From assembly GCF_024584805.1 (NCBI RefSeq), contig NZ_CP075715.1, positions 7,225,526 to 7,289,525 of the forward strand: a stretch of DNA of 64,000 nt. Reading direction: 5' to 3'. Under the pieces are notes generated by a model, which was not told the origin of the DNA, made no database searches, and worked only from the letters and a program-made list of their open reading frames with translations. Origin of the DNA: Streptomyces sp. FIT100 (GTDB lineage: Bacteria; Actinomycetota; Actinomycetes; Streptomycetales; Streptomycetaceae). The stretch's first letter is position 1, and the number at the start of each line of letters is the position of its first letter. Of the stretch, positions 9,012-16,337 are shown one piece after another. The translations under genes were made by a program, and so were the position numbers.

Positions 9012-9446
9012 ATGACGAGCGATGTGCCGAACGGCCATTCCTCGGATCTCGACTGGCTGCTCAGCGGTCTGGTCCAGCGGGTGCCTTACACCCGCAACGC
9101 GGTTCTGCTCTCCTCCGACGGCCTGGTGAAATCCGTGCACGGCCTCGACACGGACAGCGCCGACCACATGGCCGCGCTCGCGTCGGGCCTGTACTCCCTG
9201 GGCCGCAGCGCCGGTGCCCGGTTCGGCGACGGCGGTGAGGTCCGCCAGGTCGTCGTCGAACTCGACTCCACGCTGCTGTTCGTCTCGACCGCCGGCTCCG
9301 GCACCTGTCTCGCCGTGCTCGCAGGACGCGAGGCCGATGCCGCCGTCCTCGGCTACGAGATGGCGATGCTGGTCAAGAGCGTACGGCCGTACCTGATCAC
9401 CCCGGCCAGACAGCCGGCCGGGGCGCCGAGCGCCACGGGGCACTGA
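9012..9446 (+). CDS. cvnB: Roadblock/LC7 protein (CvnB type)
   Basis: 144 residues. The fold signature is LDWLLSGLVQRVPYTRNAVLLSSDGLVKSVHG followed by HMAALASGLYSLG and VVVELDSTLLFVSTAGSGTCLAVLA, typical of bacterial roadblock/LC7 proteins. In conservons this protein is expected to dimerise and act as a GTPase-activating or scaffold partner for CvnD. AAGGAG lies ten bases upstream. An overlapping ATG at 9005 is in another frame. The stop is two bases before the next start, which implies translational coupling. Confidence 0.93.
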   Translation: MTSDVPNGHSSDLDWLLSGLVQRVPYTRNAVLLSSDGLVKSVHGLDTDSADHMAALASGLYSLGRSAGARFGDGGEVRQVVVELDSTLLFVSTAGSGTCLAVLAGREADAAVLGYEMAMLVKSVRPYLITPARQPAGAPSATGH

Positions 9447-9448
9447 TC

Positions 9449-9820
9449 GTGCCGGCGTCGCAGGACGGGCCCTGGCTCGACGACGCGGCAGGCCGTCTCA
9501 TCCGCCCGTACACGGTGAGCGGCGGCCGCACCCGCCCTACGGCCGCACTCGATCTGCTCTCTCTGGTGATGGCGACCGGCAGCGTCCCGCAGACGCATCT
9601 GGGGCCGGAGCACGCGCTGGCGCTCGGTCTGTGCGACGGCCCGACGTCGGTGGCGGAGATCTCGGCGCACTTACGGCTCCCGGCGGTCGTCACCAAAGTG
9701 CTCCTCTCCGATCTCGTGGACTGCGGGGCGGTCACGGCGCGGGCGCCCCGCTTCCAGGAGACCCCTACCGATCGTTCCTTGCTGGAGGCAGTCCTCGATG
9801 GCCTACGACGACGGCTCTGA
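9449..9820 (+). CDS. cvnC: DUF742 protein (CvnC type)
   Basis: 123 residues. WLDDAAGRLIRPYTVSGGRTRP is the N-terminal DUF742 signature. The C-terminal part (TSVAEISAHLRLPAVVTKVLLSDLVDCGAV) reads as a winged-helix-like segment. The GTG start follows the cvnB stop by two bases. The stop TGA (9818-9820) falls inside the first copy of an 18-bp repeat that encodes the N-terminus of the next protein, and the two genes overlap by 23 bp. Confidence 0.92.
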   Translation: MPASQDGPWLDDAAGRLIRPYTVSGGRTRPTAALDLLSLVMATGSVPQTHLGPEHALALGLCDGPTSVAEISAHLRLPAVVTKVLLSDLVDCGAVTARAPRFQETPTDRSLLEAVLDGLRRRL

Positions 9821-10541
9821 ACCCCGCCACGGCTCTGAACCCCGCCACGGCTCTGAACCCCGCCACGGCTCCGAACCCCGCCACGGCTCCGAACCCCGCC
9901 ACGGTTCCGAACCCCGGGTCCCCGCACCGCGCGACGACCCCGGCGGTTTCGCCGCCGACCCCTTCCCCACCGCACTCAAGATCCTCGTGGCGGGCGGCTT
10001 CGGGGTCGGCAAGACGACGTTCGTGGGCGCGGTCAGCGAGATCGAGCCACTCAGCACCGAGGAGCTGCTGACGACGGTCAGCGCGACGACCGACAGCCTC
10101 GAAGGCGTCGAGTCCAAGACCACCACCACCGTCGCCATGGACTTCGGCCGCATCACCCTCGACGACCGCAACGTGCTCTACCTCTTCGGCACGCCCGGCC
10201 AGGAACGTTTCTGGTTCATGTGGGACGAGCTCTCCGAGGGTGCGCTCGGTGCGGTCGTCCTCGCCGACACCCGTCGGCTGGAGGACTCCTTCTCCGCCGT
10301 GGACTTCTTCGAGCGGCGCGGCATCGGATTCGTCGTCGCCGTCAACGAGTTCGACGGCGCCTACCGGTACGAGCCGGAGGAGGTGCGCGCAGCGATCGAC
10401 CTCAAGCCCGAGGTGCCGGTCGTCCTGTGCGACGCCCGCATAGCCAGCTCCGGGATCCGGACCCTGGTCACCCTCGTCCAGCACCTGCTGACCACCACCC
10501 CGGCACCGGCAGCGGCGCCGAGCTACGGAGCGCTCTCATGA
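9798..10541 (+). CDS. cvnD: Conservon small GTPase (CvnD type)
   Basis: 247 residues. The G-domain motifs are P-loop VAGGFGVGKTTFVGAV, switch/G3 LYLFGTPGQERFWFMWDEL and the G4 region VVAVNEFDGA (Asn-Glu-Phe-Asp in place of NKxD). G5 is not obvious. CvnD proteins cycle between GDP and GTP and partner with CvnB and CvnC in morphogenetic and antibiotic regulation. Residues 6-40 are an unusual run of GSEPRH hexapeptides encoded by a perfect 18-bp tandem repeat. The ATG overlaps the cvnC 3' end by 23 bp. The downstream GAF gene starts in an ATGA overlap. Confidence 0.93.
   Translation: MAYDDGSEPRHGSEPRHGSEPRHGSEPRHGSEPRHGSEPRVPAPRDDPGGFAADPFPTALKILVAGGFGVGKTTFVGAVSEIEPLSTEELLTTVSATTDSLEGVESKTTTTVAMDFGRITLDDRNVLYLFGTPGQERFWFMWDELSEGALGAVVLADTRRLEDSFSAVDFFERRGIGFVVAVNEFDGAYRYEPEEVRAAIDLKPEVPVVLCDARIASSGIRTLVTLVQHLLTTTPAPAAAPSYGALS
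9813..9917. repeat. 18-bp coding tandem repeat in cvnD
   Basis: Five complete copies of GGCTCTGAACCCCGCCAC (or GGCTCCGA variants) run from 9813 to 9902, followed by a diverged partial copy to 9917. Each unit encodes GSEPRH. Because the unit length is a multiple of three, copy number can change without breaking the GTPase frame. The first unit supplies the TGA stop of cvnC. Confidence 0.95.
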
Positions 10542-11113
10542 CGTACGACCCGACCGGACACCTGCTGCTCACCCCCGTCGACCGCGAGGCGCCCACGCGC
10601 GTGCGCAGGCTGCGTGAACTGGGCCTGGGCGAGCGGCCCGAGCCTGCCTTCGACGAGTTCGCGCACCGCCTCGCGGAGGTGACCCGGGCCCCGTACTCGA
10701 TGGTCAACTTCATCGACGAGAACCGGCAGTTCTTCGCCGGGCTGCACACGCCGTCGGGTACGCACTCGGGCAGCGACCTGGGCGCGGCGACGGCGGCCGT
10801 GGGCGGTGACGTCAGCCGCTTCATGGCCCGTGACCACGGCTACTGCCCGCACGTGGTGGTACGACGCAAGGCGCTGGTCCTGGAGGACGTCTGCGACTAC
10901 CCGCGGTTCGCCGGCAATCCGGTCGTCGACGAGATCGGCATCCGCTCCTATCTGGGGGCGCCGCTCATCGACCGCACGGGCATCGCGCTCGGCACCATCT
11001 GTGTGGTGGACACCGAGCCCAGGCCGTGGGGGCGGGCGGGTCTGGAGACCATCAAGTCGCTCGCTGCGGAGCTGGTGGAGCAGATCCACCGCCGCGAGGA
11101 CGGAGGGCTGTGA
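10538..11113 (+). CDS. GAF-domain protein, last gene of the conservon
   Basis: 191 residues. A single GAF domain: FDEFAHRLAEVTRAPYSMVNFIDENRQFFAGLHTP, HGYCPHVVVRRKALVLEDVCDYPRFAGNPVV, GIRSYLGAPLIDRTGIALGTICVVDTEPRPW. The pattern VNFIDENRQFFAG with a downstream Cys-Pro-His is common in free-standing bacterial GAF sensors, some of which bind heme or other ligands; the ligand here is unknown. The ATG overlaps the cvnD stop (ATGA), which indicates one operon of five genes. A strong hairpin follows the stop. Confidence 0.9.
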   Translation: MTYDPTGHLLLTPVDREAPTRVRRLRELGLGERPEPAFDEFAHRLAEVTRAPYSMVNFIDENRQFFAGLHTPSGTHSGSDLGAATAAVGGDVSRFMARDHGYCPHVVVRRKALVLEDVCDYPRFAGNPVVDEIGIRSYLGAPLIDRTGIALGTICVVDTEPRPWGRAGLETIKSLAAELVEQIHRREDGGL

Positions 11114-11162
11114 CGCACAACCGCGGGCCCGTGACGACCGGGTCCCCCGCAGTCGCAGTGCA

Positions 11163-11196
11163 ACGCCTCCGGAGAGCCATCGGCCTCCGGAGGCGT
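11163..11196. terminator. Hairpin terminator between convergent operons
   Basis: A perfect 12-bp stem, ACGCCTCCGGAG (11163-11174) paired with CTCCGGAGGCGT (11185-11196), with a 10-base loop and no clear T-tract. It sits between the conservon and the convergent acyl-CoA-dehydrogenase-like gene and could serve both. Confidence 0.85.
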
Positions 11197-11241
11197 CACC
11201 TGTCGTAAGGGCACCGCGTCACTCAAGGGCGCACGCCCCCT

Positions 11242-12438
11242 TCAGTACGCGGGTTCCAGCTGTGTCAGCTCGGAGAGCCGCTCCGACCACTGGCCCTTCC
11301 CCGTCCCCAGCGCCACCTCGGCCAGCCGCAGCAGCTGGATGTCGGAGGTTCCGGCGGGGGCGAAGATGTGGTGCGCGTCGCGCAGATACCGTTCGATCGG
11401 GCGGTCGGTGAACAGGCCGGCCGCCGCGTGGATCTCCATCGCGTTGCGCGCGGAGTCGAGCGCCGTCTCGACGTTCACGAGCTTGGCGTTCATCAGCTCG
11501 GCGTCGCAGGCCATCCCCTCGTCCAGCAGATGCACCGCATGGTAGGCGGTGAGCCGGGCCGTCATCAGCCGCGACTGCAGCTGGCCCAGCTTCAGCTTGA
11601 CGGAGGGGAGTTCGTGCAGCGGCTTGCCGTAGCGCCGGCGCTCGGCGCAGAACCTGGTGGTCTCCTCCAGGATCGCCCGGTGGATGCCGAGCGAGACGGC
11701 GGTCAGGTTGGCCCGTCCGTACAGGACGCTGGAGGAGTACGCGACCGCGAGGCCGCCGCCCTCCTCGCCGAGGCGATTGCCCGCCGGGACACGGCAGTTG
11801 TCGAAGATCAGCTCACCGAAGCTGAACCCGTGCAGGCCCATCGTCGGCTTCTGCTCGCCGATATGGAAGCCGGGACGGCCGTTCTCGACGAGGAACGCGG
11901 TGAGACCGCCCGAGCCCTCTCCGGTGCGCACGACGACCCCGTGCAGATCGCCGACGTGACTGTTGCCGACGTACACCTTGCGGCCGTTGAGGATGTAGTC
12001 GTCTCCGTCGCGTACGGCGGTGGCGCTCATGCCCAGTACATGCCCGCCCGACTCGGCTTCGGTGACCGCGATCGTCGGGAGGCAGTCCCCGGCGGCGATC
12101 GCCGGGAGCCAGGTCTTCTTCTGCTCTTCGCTTCCGTAGTGGACGATCTTGGCGACGCCCAGCTGGGAGGCCTGGACCATGGCTCCCATGGCGCCGCTCA
12201 CGCGCGACAGTTCCTCGATGATGATGGTCTTGGCGAGATGACCGGCGCCCATCCCGCCGTGCGCCTTGCTGATCGTCGCTCCGAGCCAGCCCTGCCCGGC
12301 GATCAGCCGGGACAGCTCGCGGTGGACCGTGCGGGCCGCCTCCATGGCGGGAACCCGCGGGCGGACCTCACTCTCCGCGAAGTGCCGGACCTGGTCCCGG
12401 AGCTGATGATGCAGTCGACTGGCGAAGTACCCGTCCAT
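11242..12438 (-). CDS. Acyl-CoA-dehydrogenase-fold protein without the usual catalytic Glu
   Basis: 398 residues and full-length for the family. Seen: FAESEVRPRVPAMEAAR at the N-terminus, the FAD/substrate segment PTIAVTEAESGGHVLGM, the middle beta domain, FCAERRRYGKPLHELPSVKLKLG, and the FAD-binding C-terminal helix NAMEIHAAAGLFTDRPIERYLRDA. The canonical YEGTSEIQ motif that carries the catalytic Glu reads FAPAGTSDIQ, so the Glu is Ala. The alternative Glu position of isovaleryl- and long-chain-type enzymes (just before Arg in helix G) is Gly in LYGRAN. It is either a dehydrogenase with a relocated base or a flavoprotein with different chemistry. The ATG at 12438 has GAGGAGG eight bases upstream. 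It is monocistronic. Confidence 0.88.
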   Translation of the reverse strand: MDGYFASRLHHQLRDQVRHFAESEVRPRVPAMEAARTVHRELSRLIAGQGWLGATISKAHGGMGAGHLAKTIIIEELSRVSGAMGAMVQASQLGVAKIVHYGSEEQKKTWLPAIAAGDCLPTIAVTEAESGGHVLGMSATAVRDGDDYILNGRKVYVGNSHVGDLHGVVVRTGEGSGGLTAFLVENGRPGFHIGEQKPTMGLHGFSFGELIFDNCRVPAGNRLGEEGGGLAVAYSSSVLYGRANLTAVSLGIHRAILEETTRFCAERRRYGKPLHELPSVKLKLGQLQSRLMTARLTAYHAVHLLDEGMACDAELMNAKLVNVETALDSARNAMEIHAAAGLFTDRPIERYLRDAHHIFAPAGTSDIQLLRLAEVALGTGKGQWSERLSELTQLEPAY

Positions 12439-12874
12439 CGCGAGCCCTCCTCTGCGAATCGCCTGCTCGTTCATGTGTTCGAGCAGGTGGTGCATCGGCG
12501 TGGTCCCGTCCCGTTCAGGCCGACCACCTCATGGTCTTGATCGTTTACGGGTGGTTCAACGTCGTTCCCAACTTTGGCCGAAATGTGGTCCGTTGACGTT
12601 TGATTGAAATTGTGTGTTGTGTGGTAGCGGCCCGATCTGTCTTCTTCGTAGGGTGTGCCATCGGTGCAACTTTCTGCCACATGCCAACGGCAAAGGTTTC
12701 GTGGGCATATGGCACCGAGGGACAGCTTCCGGTGCCTGACGTGGGCGGTGGTGCGCAGGTGACACCCCACAGGGTCCCGTACGCCCCACAGGCACCGCCG
12801 GACCCGGCGGGGGCGGCGCCCGCGCACGGGTGCGCCACCCGGCGCGCGCTTCCGCCGGGGGCGCCGCCGCGCGG
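12439..12874. other. Intergenic region with inverted repeat, no gene seen
   Basis: An unusually AT-rich stretch (12540-12720) for this genome, containing no convincing coding sequence. It holds an interrupted inverted repeat TGCCACATGCC (12675-12685) / GGGCATATGGCA (12703-12714) with one mismatch and a 17-base spacer. This could be a regulator site or an RNA hairpin. The rest up to 12874 is GC-rich and featureless. Confidence 0.45.
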
Positions 12875-12996
12875 TCACGCCCGCCGCTCCAGCACGTCCA
12901 CGGCGAGCCGGCGCACCACCGACTCGTCCACCTCTGGGTGGGCAGGGCGACCGCGAAGGTCTGGACACGGTCGACCTTCAGGGAGGTGACGGTCAT
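12875..12996 (-). pseudogene. Remnant of an enolase-superfamily gene with internal deletion
   Basis: The ATG at 12996 overlaps the LacI stop (ATGA) and opens MTVTSLKVDRVQTFAVALPT, which looks like the N-terminal strand of mandelate-racemase/muconate-lactonising enzymes. It continues directly, in a shifted frame, into EVDESVVRRLAVDVLERRA and a TGA at 12875. That tail resembles the C-terminus of the same superfamily (PGLG-EVDE-hydrophobic). About 300 residues appear to have been deleted, leaving 122 bp of fused ends. The original gene would have been the second gene of the LacI operon, probably a sugar-acid dehydratase or epimerase. Family assignment rests on about 40 residues. Confidence 0.55.
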
Positions 12997-14087
12997 CGGC
13001 GGGGCCTTTCCGAGGGGAGGGTGGAGCCGGGGCGGTCCCCGGGCGGTGCGGTGCTGGCGCGCAGGACGACCTCGCCGTCGACGCGCAGCACGCGCGAGCG
13101 CCGGCCGGAGGGCTCTCGCAGCGCGAGAGTCATGACGTCCTGGCCCATCGCGGTGAGCGGCAGGGCGACGGTGGTGAGCGGCGGTGTCAGCTCCCGGACG
13201 AGCGGGATGTCGTCGAAGCCCGCGAGCGAGACGTCCTCGGGCACCCGTACCCCCGCCTCCCGGAACGCGGCGAGCGCGCCGACGGCCATCACATCGGTCA
13301 CGGCGAAGACGCACGTGGGGCGGGAGTACGGATCCGGGGTGCGCGCCAGCAGTTCGCACGCCGCCGCGTGTCCGCCCTCGCGGGTGAAGGCGCCGGGCAC
13401 GACGGACCCCGGACGCAGGGTCACCCCGCCCCGCGCGAGGCCGTCGCGGAAGCCGGCCAGCCGGTCGGAGACAGTGGTGAGCTGCGGCGGGCCGCTGAGC
13501 ACCGCGAACTCCCGGTGCCCCAGGGCGAGCAGGGCCTGCGCGAGCGCGGCGGCCCCCGTACGGTTCTCCGGCAGTACGGCGTCCGCACGCAGGCTGCGGT
13601 GGCGGCTGACGACGGCGACCCGGCCCCCGGCCCGTACGTAGGGATCGAGCTCGGCGGCCAGCGCACGCTCCCAGGCGCGATCCTGGAACCCGGACCCGAT
13701 GAGCAGGATCGCCCGGGCCCGCTGGGCGCGCAGCACGGAGACGTACGCGATCTCGCGCTCCGGCTCGCGGAAGGTGCTGGCGAGCATGGTGAGCACGCCC
13801 TGCTCCGCAGCGGCCCGCATCACTCCGGCCGCGATGGCGGAGAAGTACGGGTCGCCGACGTCATGGCAGATGACGCCCACGGTGTTGGTGGCGGCACCGG
13901 CGAGCGCCTGGGCGTGGGCGTTGGGGATGTACCCGAGCAAGTCGGCGGCCTCGCGCACCCGTTGGCGCAGCTCCTCGCGGACCCGGGCGGTGCCGTTGAG
14001 CGCCCTGGACGCCGTCGCGAGGGACACGCCCGCCCGGCGGGCGACGGTGTCCAGGGTGACGTGCGCGTGGGCTTGCCGTTCACTCAA
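12993..14087 (-). CDS. LacI/GalR-family transcriptional regulator
   Basis: 364 residues. The N-terminal HTH is VTLDTVARRAGVSLATASRALNGTARVREELRQRVREAADLLGYIPNAHAQAL. The periplasmic-binding-like effector domain follows (TVGVICHDVGDPYFSAIAAGVMRAA, FAVLSGPPQLTTVSDRLAGFRDGL, CVFAVTDVMAVGALAAFREAGVRVPEDVSLAGFDDI, LTTVALPLTAMG). It is divergent from an ABC importer operon, and the gap holds a perfect 16-bp palindrome with the central AAGCGCTT typical of LacI-type operators. The same palindrome precedes the secreted ThuA/PQQ protein gene nine kilobases away. Probably an autoregulated repressor of a sugar-related regulon; the effector is unknown. Confidence 0.94.
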   Translation of the reverse strand: MSERQAHAHVTLDTVARRAGVSLATASRALNGTARVREELRQRVREAADLLGYIPNAHAQALAGAATNTVGVICHDVGDPYFSAIAAGVMRAAAEQGVLTMLASTFREPEREIAYVSVLRAQRARAILLIGSGFQDRAWERALAAELDPYVRAGGRVAVVSRHRSLRADAVLPENRTGAAALAQALLALGHREFAVLSGPPQLTTVSDRLAGFRDGLARGGVTLRPGSVVPGAFTREGGHAAACELLARTPDPYSRPTCVFAVTDVMAVGALAAFREAGVRVPEDVSLAGFDDIPLVRELTPPLTTVALPLTAMGQDVMTLALREPSGRRSRVLRVDGEVVLRASTAPPGDRPGSTLPSERPRR

Positions 14088-14118
14088 CCCGACCTCCCGG
14101 AAACTTCGGGACGACCTA

Positions 14119-14186
14119 TTGACCGTGCGTGCAGGGAGTCATTAGCGTGGCGACACCTTAGCAGAAAGCGCTTTCTGAAAGCGCTT
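14119..14186. promoter_or_regulatory. Divergent promoters and LacI-type operator CAGAAAGCGCTTTCTG
   Basis: The perfect palindrome CAGAAAGCGCTTTCTG lies at 14162-14177, followed by a second half-conserved AAGCGCTT at 14179-14186. On the plus strand TTGACC (14119-14124), an 18-base spacer and TAGCGT (14143-14148) place the operator 13 bases after the -10, over the likely start of transcription of the importer. On the minus strand TTTCTG (within the operator), 17 bases and TAATGA (14144-14139) form a plausible regulator promoter whose -35 is covered by the operator. Confidence 0.8.
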
Positions 14187-14267
14187 GTACGGAAGACATG
14201 CGGAAAGGCATGCGGAAGACATGCGAACAGGTCTTCGTAACTGCCCCGGACCACCGAGGAGTTCACC

Positions 14268-15131
14268 GTGACCCAGAGCGTCATTCCGGCACCCGCCGCG
14301 GAGGCGACGGGGGTTGCCGAACGGAGCGCGCCGCCCGCGGGGGAGCGGCTCGCCCGTGCCGTCGAGCAGAGCTGGCGGCCGTTCGCACTGCTGCTGGCCT
14401 GCTTCGCCACCTGGTGGGCGGTGGCCGCGGCCGGGCTCGTGGAGCCGTACCTCGTGCCCTCGCCCGGCGCGACCCTGGACGTCCTCCTGGAGAAGACCGA
14501 CTACGTCTGGCACCACACCTGGGTGACGACGTACGAAACGCTCATCGGCTTCGTCATCGCCACCGCCGTCGGGGTGTTCGCGGCCGTCGTCATGGTCTAC
14601 TCGACGACCGTCGAGAAAACGCTCTATCCGATCCTGCTCTTCGCCCAGGTGGTCCCGAAGATCGCGATCGCGCCGCTGTTCGTCGTCTGGCTGGGCTTCG
14701 GCATCGCGCCGAAGATCCTGATCGCGGTGCTGATCGCCTTCTTCCCCGTGGTGATCTCGATGGTCACCGGCCTCAAGGCGGTCGACCCCGAGATGCTCCA
14801 GCTCTCGGCCACGATGGGCGCGGGGCCCTGGCAGACCTTCGCCAAGATCCGCTTCCCCGCCTCGCTCCCGCATCTCTTCGCCGGCCTCAAGGTCGCCGTC
14901 ACCCTCGCCGTCACCGGCGCCGTCGTCGGTGAGTTCGTCGGCGCCAACGAGGGCCTCGGCTATGTGATCCTCCAGGCCAACGGCAACCTCGACACCCCGA
15001 TGCTCTTCGCGGGGCTGCTCGTCATGTCCCTCATCGGCGTCGTCCTCTTCGTCCTCGTCGAGGTCGCCGAGAAGCTGCTGCTGCCGTGGCACGCCAGCCG
15101 CCGCGGGGGCGATGTCACCACCGGCTACTGA
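14268..15131 (+). CDS. ABC importer permease, SsuC/TauC/ThiX type
   Basis: 287 residues with about six transmembrane segments (PFALLLACFATWWAVAAAGL, LIGFVIATAVGVFAAVVMVY, ILLFAQVVPKIAIAPLFVVWLGFG, ILIAVLIAFFPVVISMVTGL, LAVTGAVVGEFVGA, MLFAGLLVMSLIGVVLFVLVEV). The EAA loop reads LSATMGAGPWQTFAKIRFPASLPHLFAGLKVA. This is the BPD_transp_1 family used for nitrate, sulfonate, taurine and pyrimidine precursors. The GTG start has GAGGAG six bases upstream. It is the first gene of a three-gene operon with binding protein and ATPase. The upstream LacI operator suggests carbohydrate-linked induction, unusual for this transporter class. Confidence 0.93.
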   Translation: MTQSVIPAPAAEATGVAERSAPPAGERLARAVEQSWRPFALLLACFATWWAVAAAGLVEPYLVPSPGATLDVLLEKTDYVWHHTWVTTYETLIGFVIATAVGVFAAVVMVYSTTVEKTLYPILLFAQVVPKIAIAPLFVVWLGFGIAPKILIAVLIAFFPVVISMVTGLKAVDPEMLQLSATMGAGPWQTFAKIRFPASLPHLFAGLKVAVTLAVTGAVVGEFVGANEGLGYVILQANGNLDTPMLFAGLLVMSLIGVVLFVLVEVAEKLLLPWHASRRGGDVTTGY

Positions 15132-15145
15132 CCACCGGCTACCGA

Positions 15146-15265
15146 CCACCGGGACCCGGTGCATCCGGACCTGGTCCACCGGGACCCGGTCCGCCGGGAC
15201 CTGGTCCACCGGGACCCGGTCCACCCGGACCTGCTTCACCGGGACCTGCTCCACCGGGACCGTCC
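15146..15265. repeat. 15-bp tandem repeat in operon gap
   Basis: Eight units of 15 bp built on CCACCGGGACCCGGT run from 15146 to 15265, with individual units diverged by one to four bases. Each contains a short self-complementary CCGGGACCCGG or CCGGGACCTGG core, so the transcript may fold into a string of small hairpins between the permease and binding-protein genes. This could tune the expression ratio or mRNA decay. Confidence 0.9.
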
Positions 15266-15317
15266 GCCCGGACCCGAACCGACCCGACTCTTCGACCCGT
15301 TCCGAGAGGGCCAGCCC

Positions 15318-16337
15318 ATGACTGCGCGCAGACTCCTGATCGGCCTCGTACCGTTGCTCCTGGTCGCCACGGCCTGCGGCGAGGACGACGCGGGGACCAC
15401 GACCAGTGACTCCGGCAAGAAGCTCGACAAGGTGACGCTGACGCTCAACTGGTATCCGTACGGCGAACACGCGCCGTTCTACTACGGCAAGCAGCAGAAG
15501 ATCTTCGAGAAGCACGGCATCGATCTGACGATCAACGCCGGGCAGGGCTCCCAGAAGACCGTCCAGGCGACCGGCGCGGGCCAGACCGACTTCGGCTGGG
15601 CCGACACCCCCGCCGTGCTCGCCGGCATCGACCAGGGCGTCAAGGTCAAGAGCCTCGGGGTCTTCCTCCAGACGACCCCGTCGTCCGTGCAGTTCTTCGA
15701 CTCCGCGGGCATCAAGGCCCCCGCCGATCTCAAGGGCAAGACGATCGCCGGAACCGCCGGCGACGCTCTCTCCAAGACCTTCCCGATCTTCCTGGAGAAG
15801 AACGGCCTGAGCGAGACCGACGTCAAGGTCCAGAACACCGACCCCGCGGGGAAGATCGCCGCCGTGATCTCCGGCCAGACGGACGGACTGCTCGGCTACG
15901 CCAGCGACCAGGGCCCGACCATGCAGAACAAGGCGAAGAAGACCGTCTCGTACCTCCGTTTCTCGGAGCACGGGCTCAACTTCTACTCCAACGGCCTGAT
16001 CGCCGGTCAGAAGACCCTCGCCGGACGGGCGGACGTCGCCAAGCGGATGGTCCAGGCGGTGAGCGAGTCCTGGGCCGCGGCCGAGAAGGCGCCGGACCCG
16101 GCCGTCGCCGCGATGGACGGCGCCTCGGAGCAGCTGCCGCCGAAGGAGGTCCTCGCCGAGCAGTTCAGGACGACGCTGACCCTGCTGCACACCGAGGCGA
16201 CCCAGGGCAAGGCGCCCGGCGTCAACACCGAGGCGGACTGGCAGCAGACCATCGACGTCTTCGCCGAGGCGGGCATGGTCAAGAGCCCCAAGGCCGTGTC
16301 GGAGTACTGGGACAGTGCCACCGCGCTGAAGGGATGA
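15318..16337 (+). CDS. Lipoprotein substrate-binding protein, NMT1/THI5/SsuA type
   Basis: 339 residues. The signal sequence MTARRLLIGLVPLLLVATAC ends in a lipobox-like VATAC, so the mature protein is probably lipid-anchored. The core matches the NMT1/THI5-like family: VTLTLNWYPYGEHAPFYYGKQQKIFEKHGIDLTI, QTDFGWADTPAVLAGIDQGVKVKSLGVF and ADLKGKTIAGTAGDALSKTFPIFLEKNG. Family members bind hydroxymethylpyrimidine, formylaminopyrimidine, alkanesulfonates or aromatic acids; the ligand cannot be read. The ATG at 15318 follows GAGAGGG; an extended frame upstream only translates the tandem repeat. The 3' end overlaps the ATPase start. Confidence 0.92.
   Translation: MTARRLLIGLVPLLLVATACGEDDAGTTTSDSGKKLDKVTLTLNWYPYGEHAPFYYGKQQKIFEKHGIDLTINAGQGSQKTVQATGAGQTDFGWADTPAVLAGIDQGVKVKSLGVFLQTTPSSVQFFDSAGIKAPADLKGKTIAGTAGDALSKTFPIFLEKNGLSETDVKVQNTDPAGKIAAVISGQTDGLLGYASDQGPTMQNKAKKTVSYLRFSEHGLNFYSNGLIAGQKTLAGRADVAKRMVQAVSESWAAAEKAPDPAVAAMDGASEQLPPKEVLAEQFRTTLTLLHTEATQGKAPGVNTEADWQQTIDVFAEAGMVKSPKAVSEYWDSATALKG

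Noticed and set aside
12556..12968. Coding genes in the gap downstream of lacI
   Set aside because: Open frames here lack ribosome sites, have poor codon bias in the AT-rich half, and overlap the enolase-family scar.
15146..15265. CRISPR-like array
   Set aside because: The 15-bp units are contiguous with no unique spacers, and no cas gene is present; it is a simple tandem repeat.
14142..16190. Long minus-strand frame across the permease and binding-protein genes
   Set aside because: Shadow of two well-identified plus-strand genes; composition is Arg/Gly/Glu-rich without motifs.
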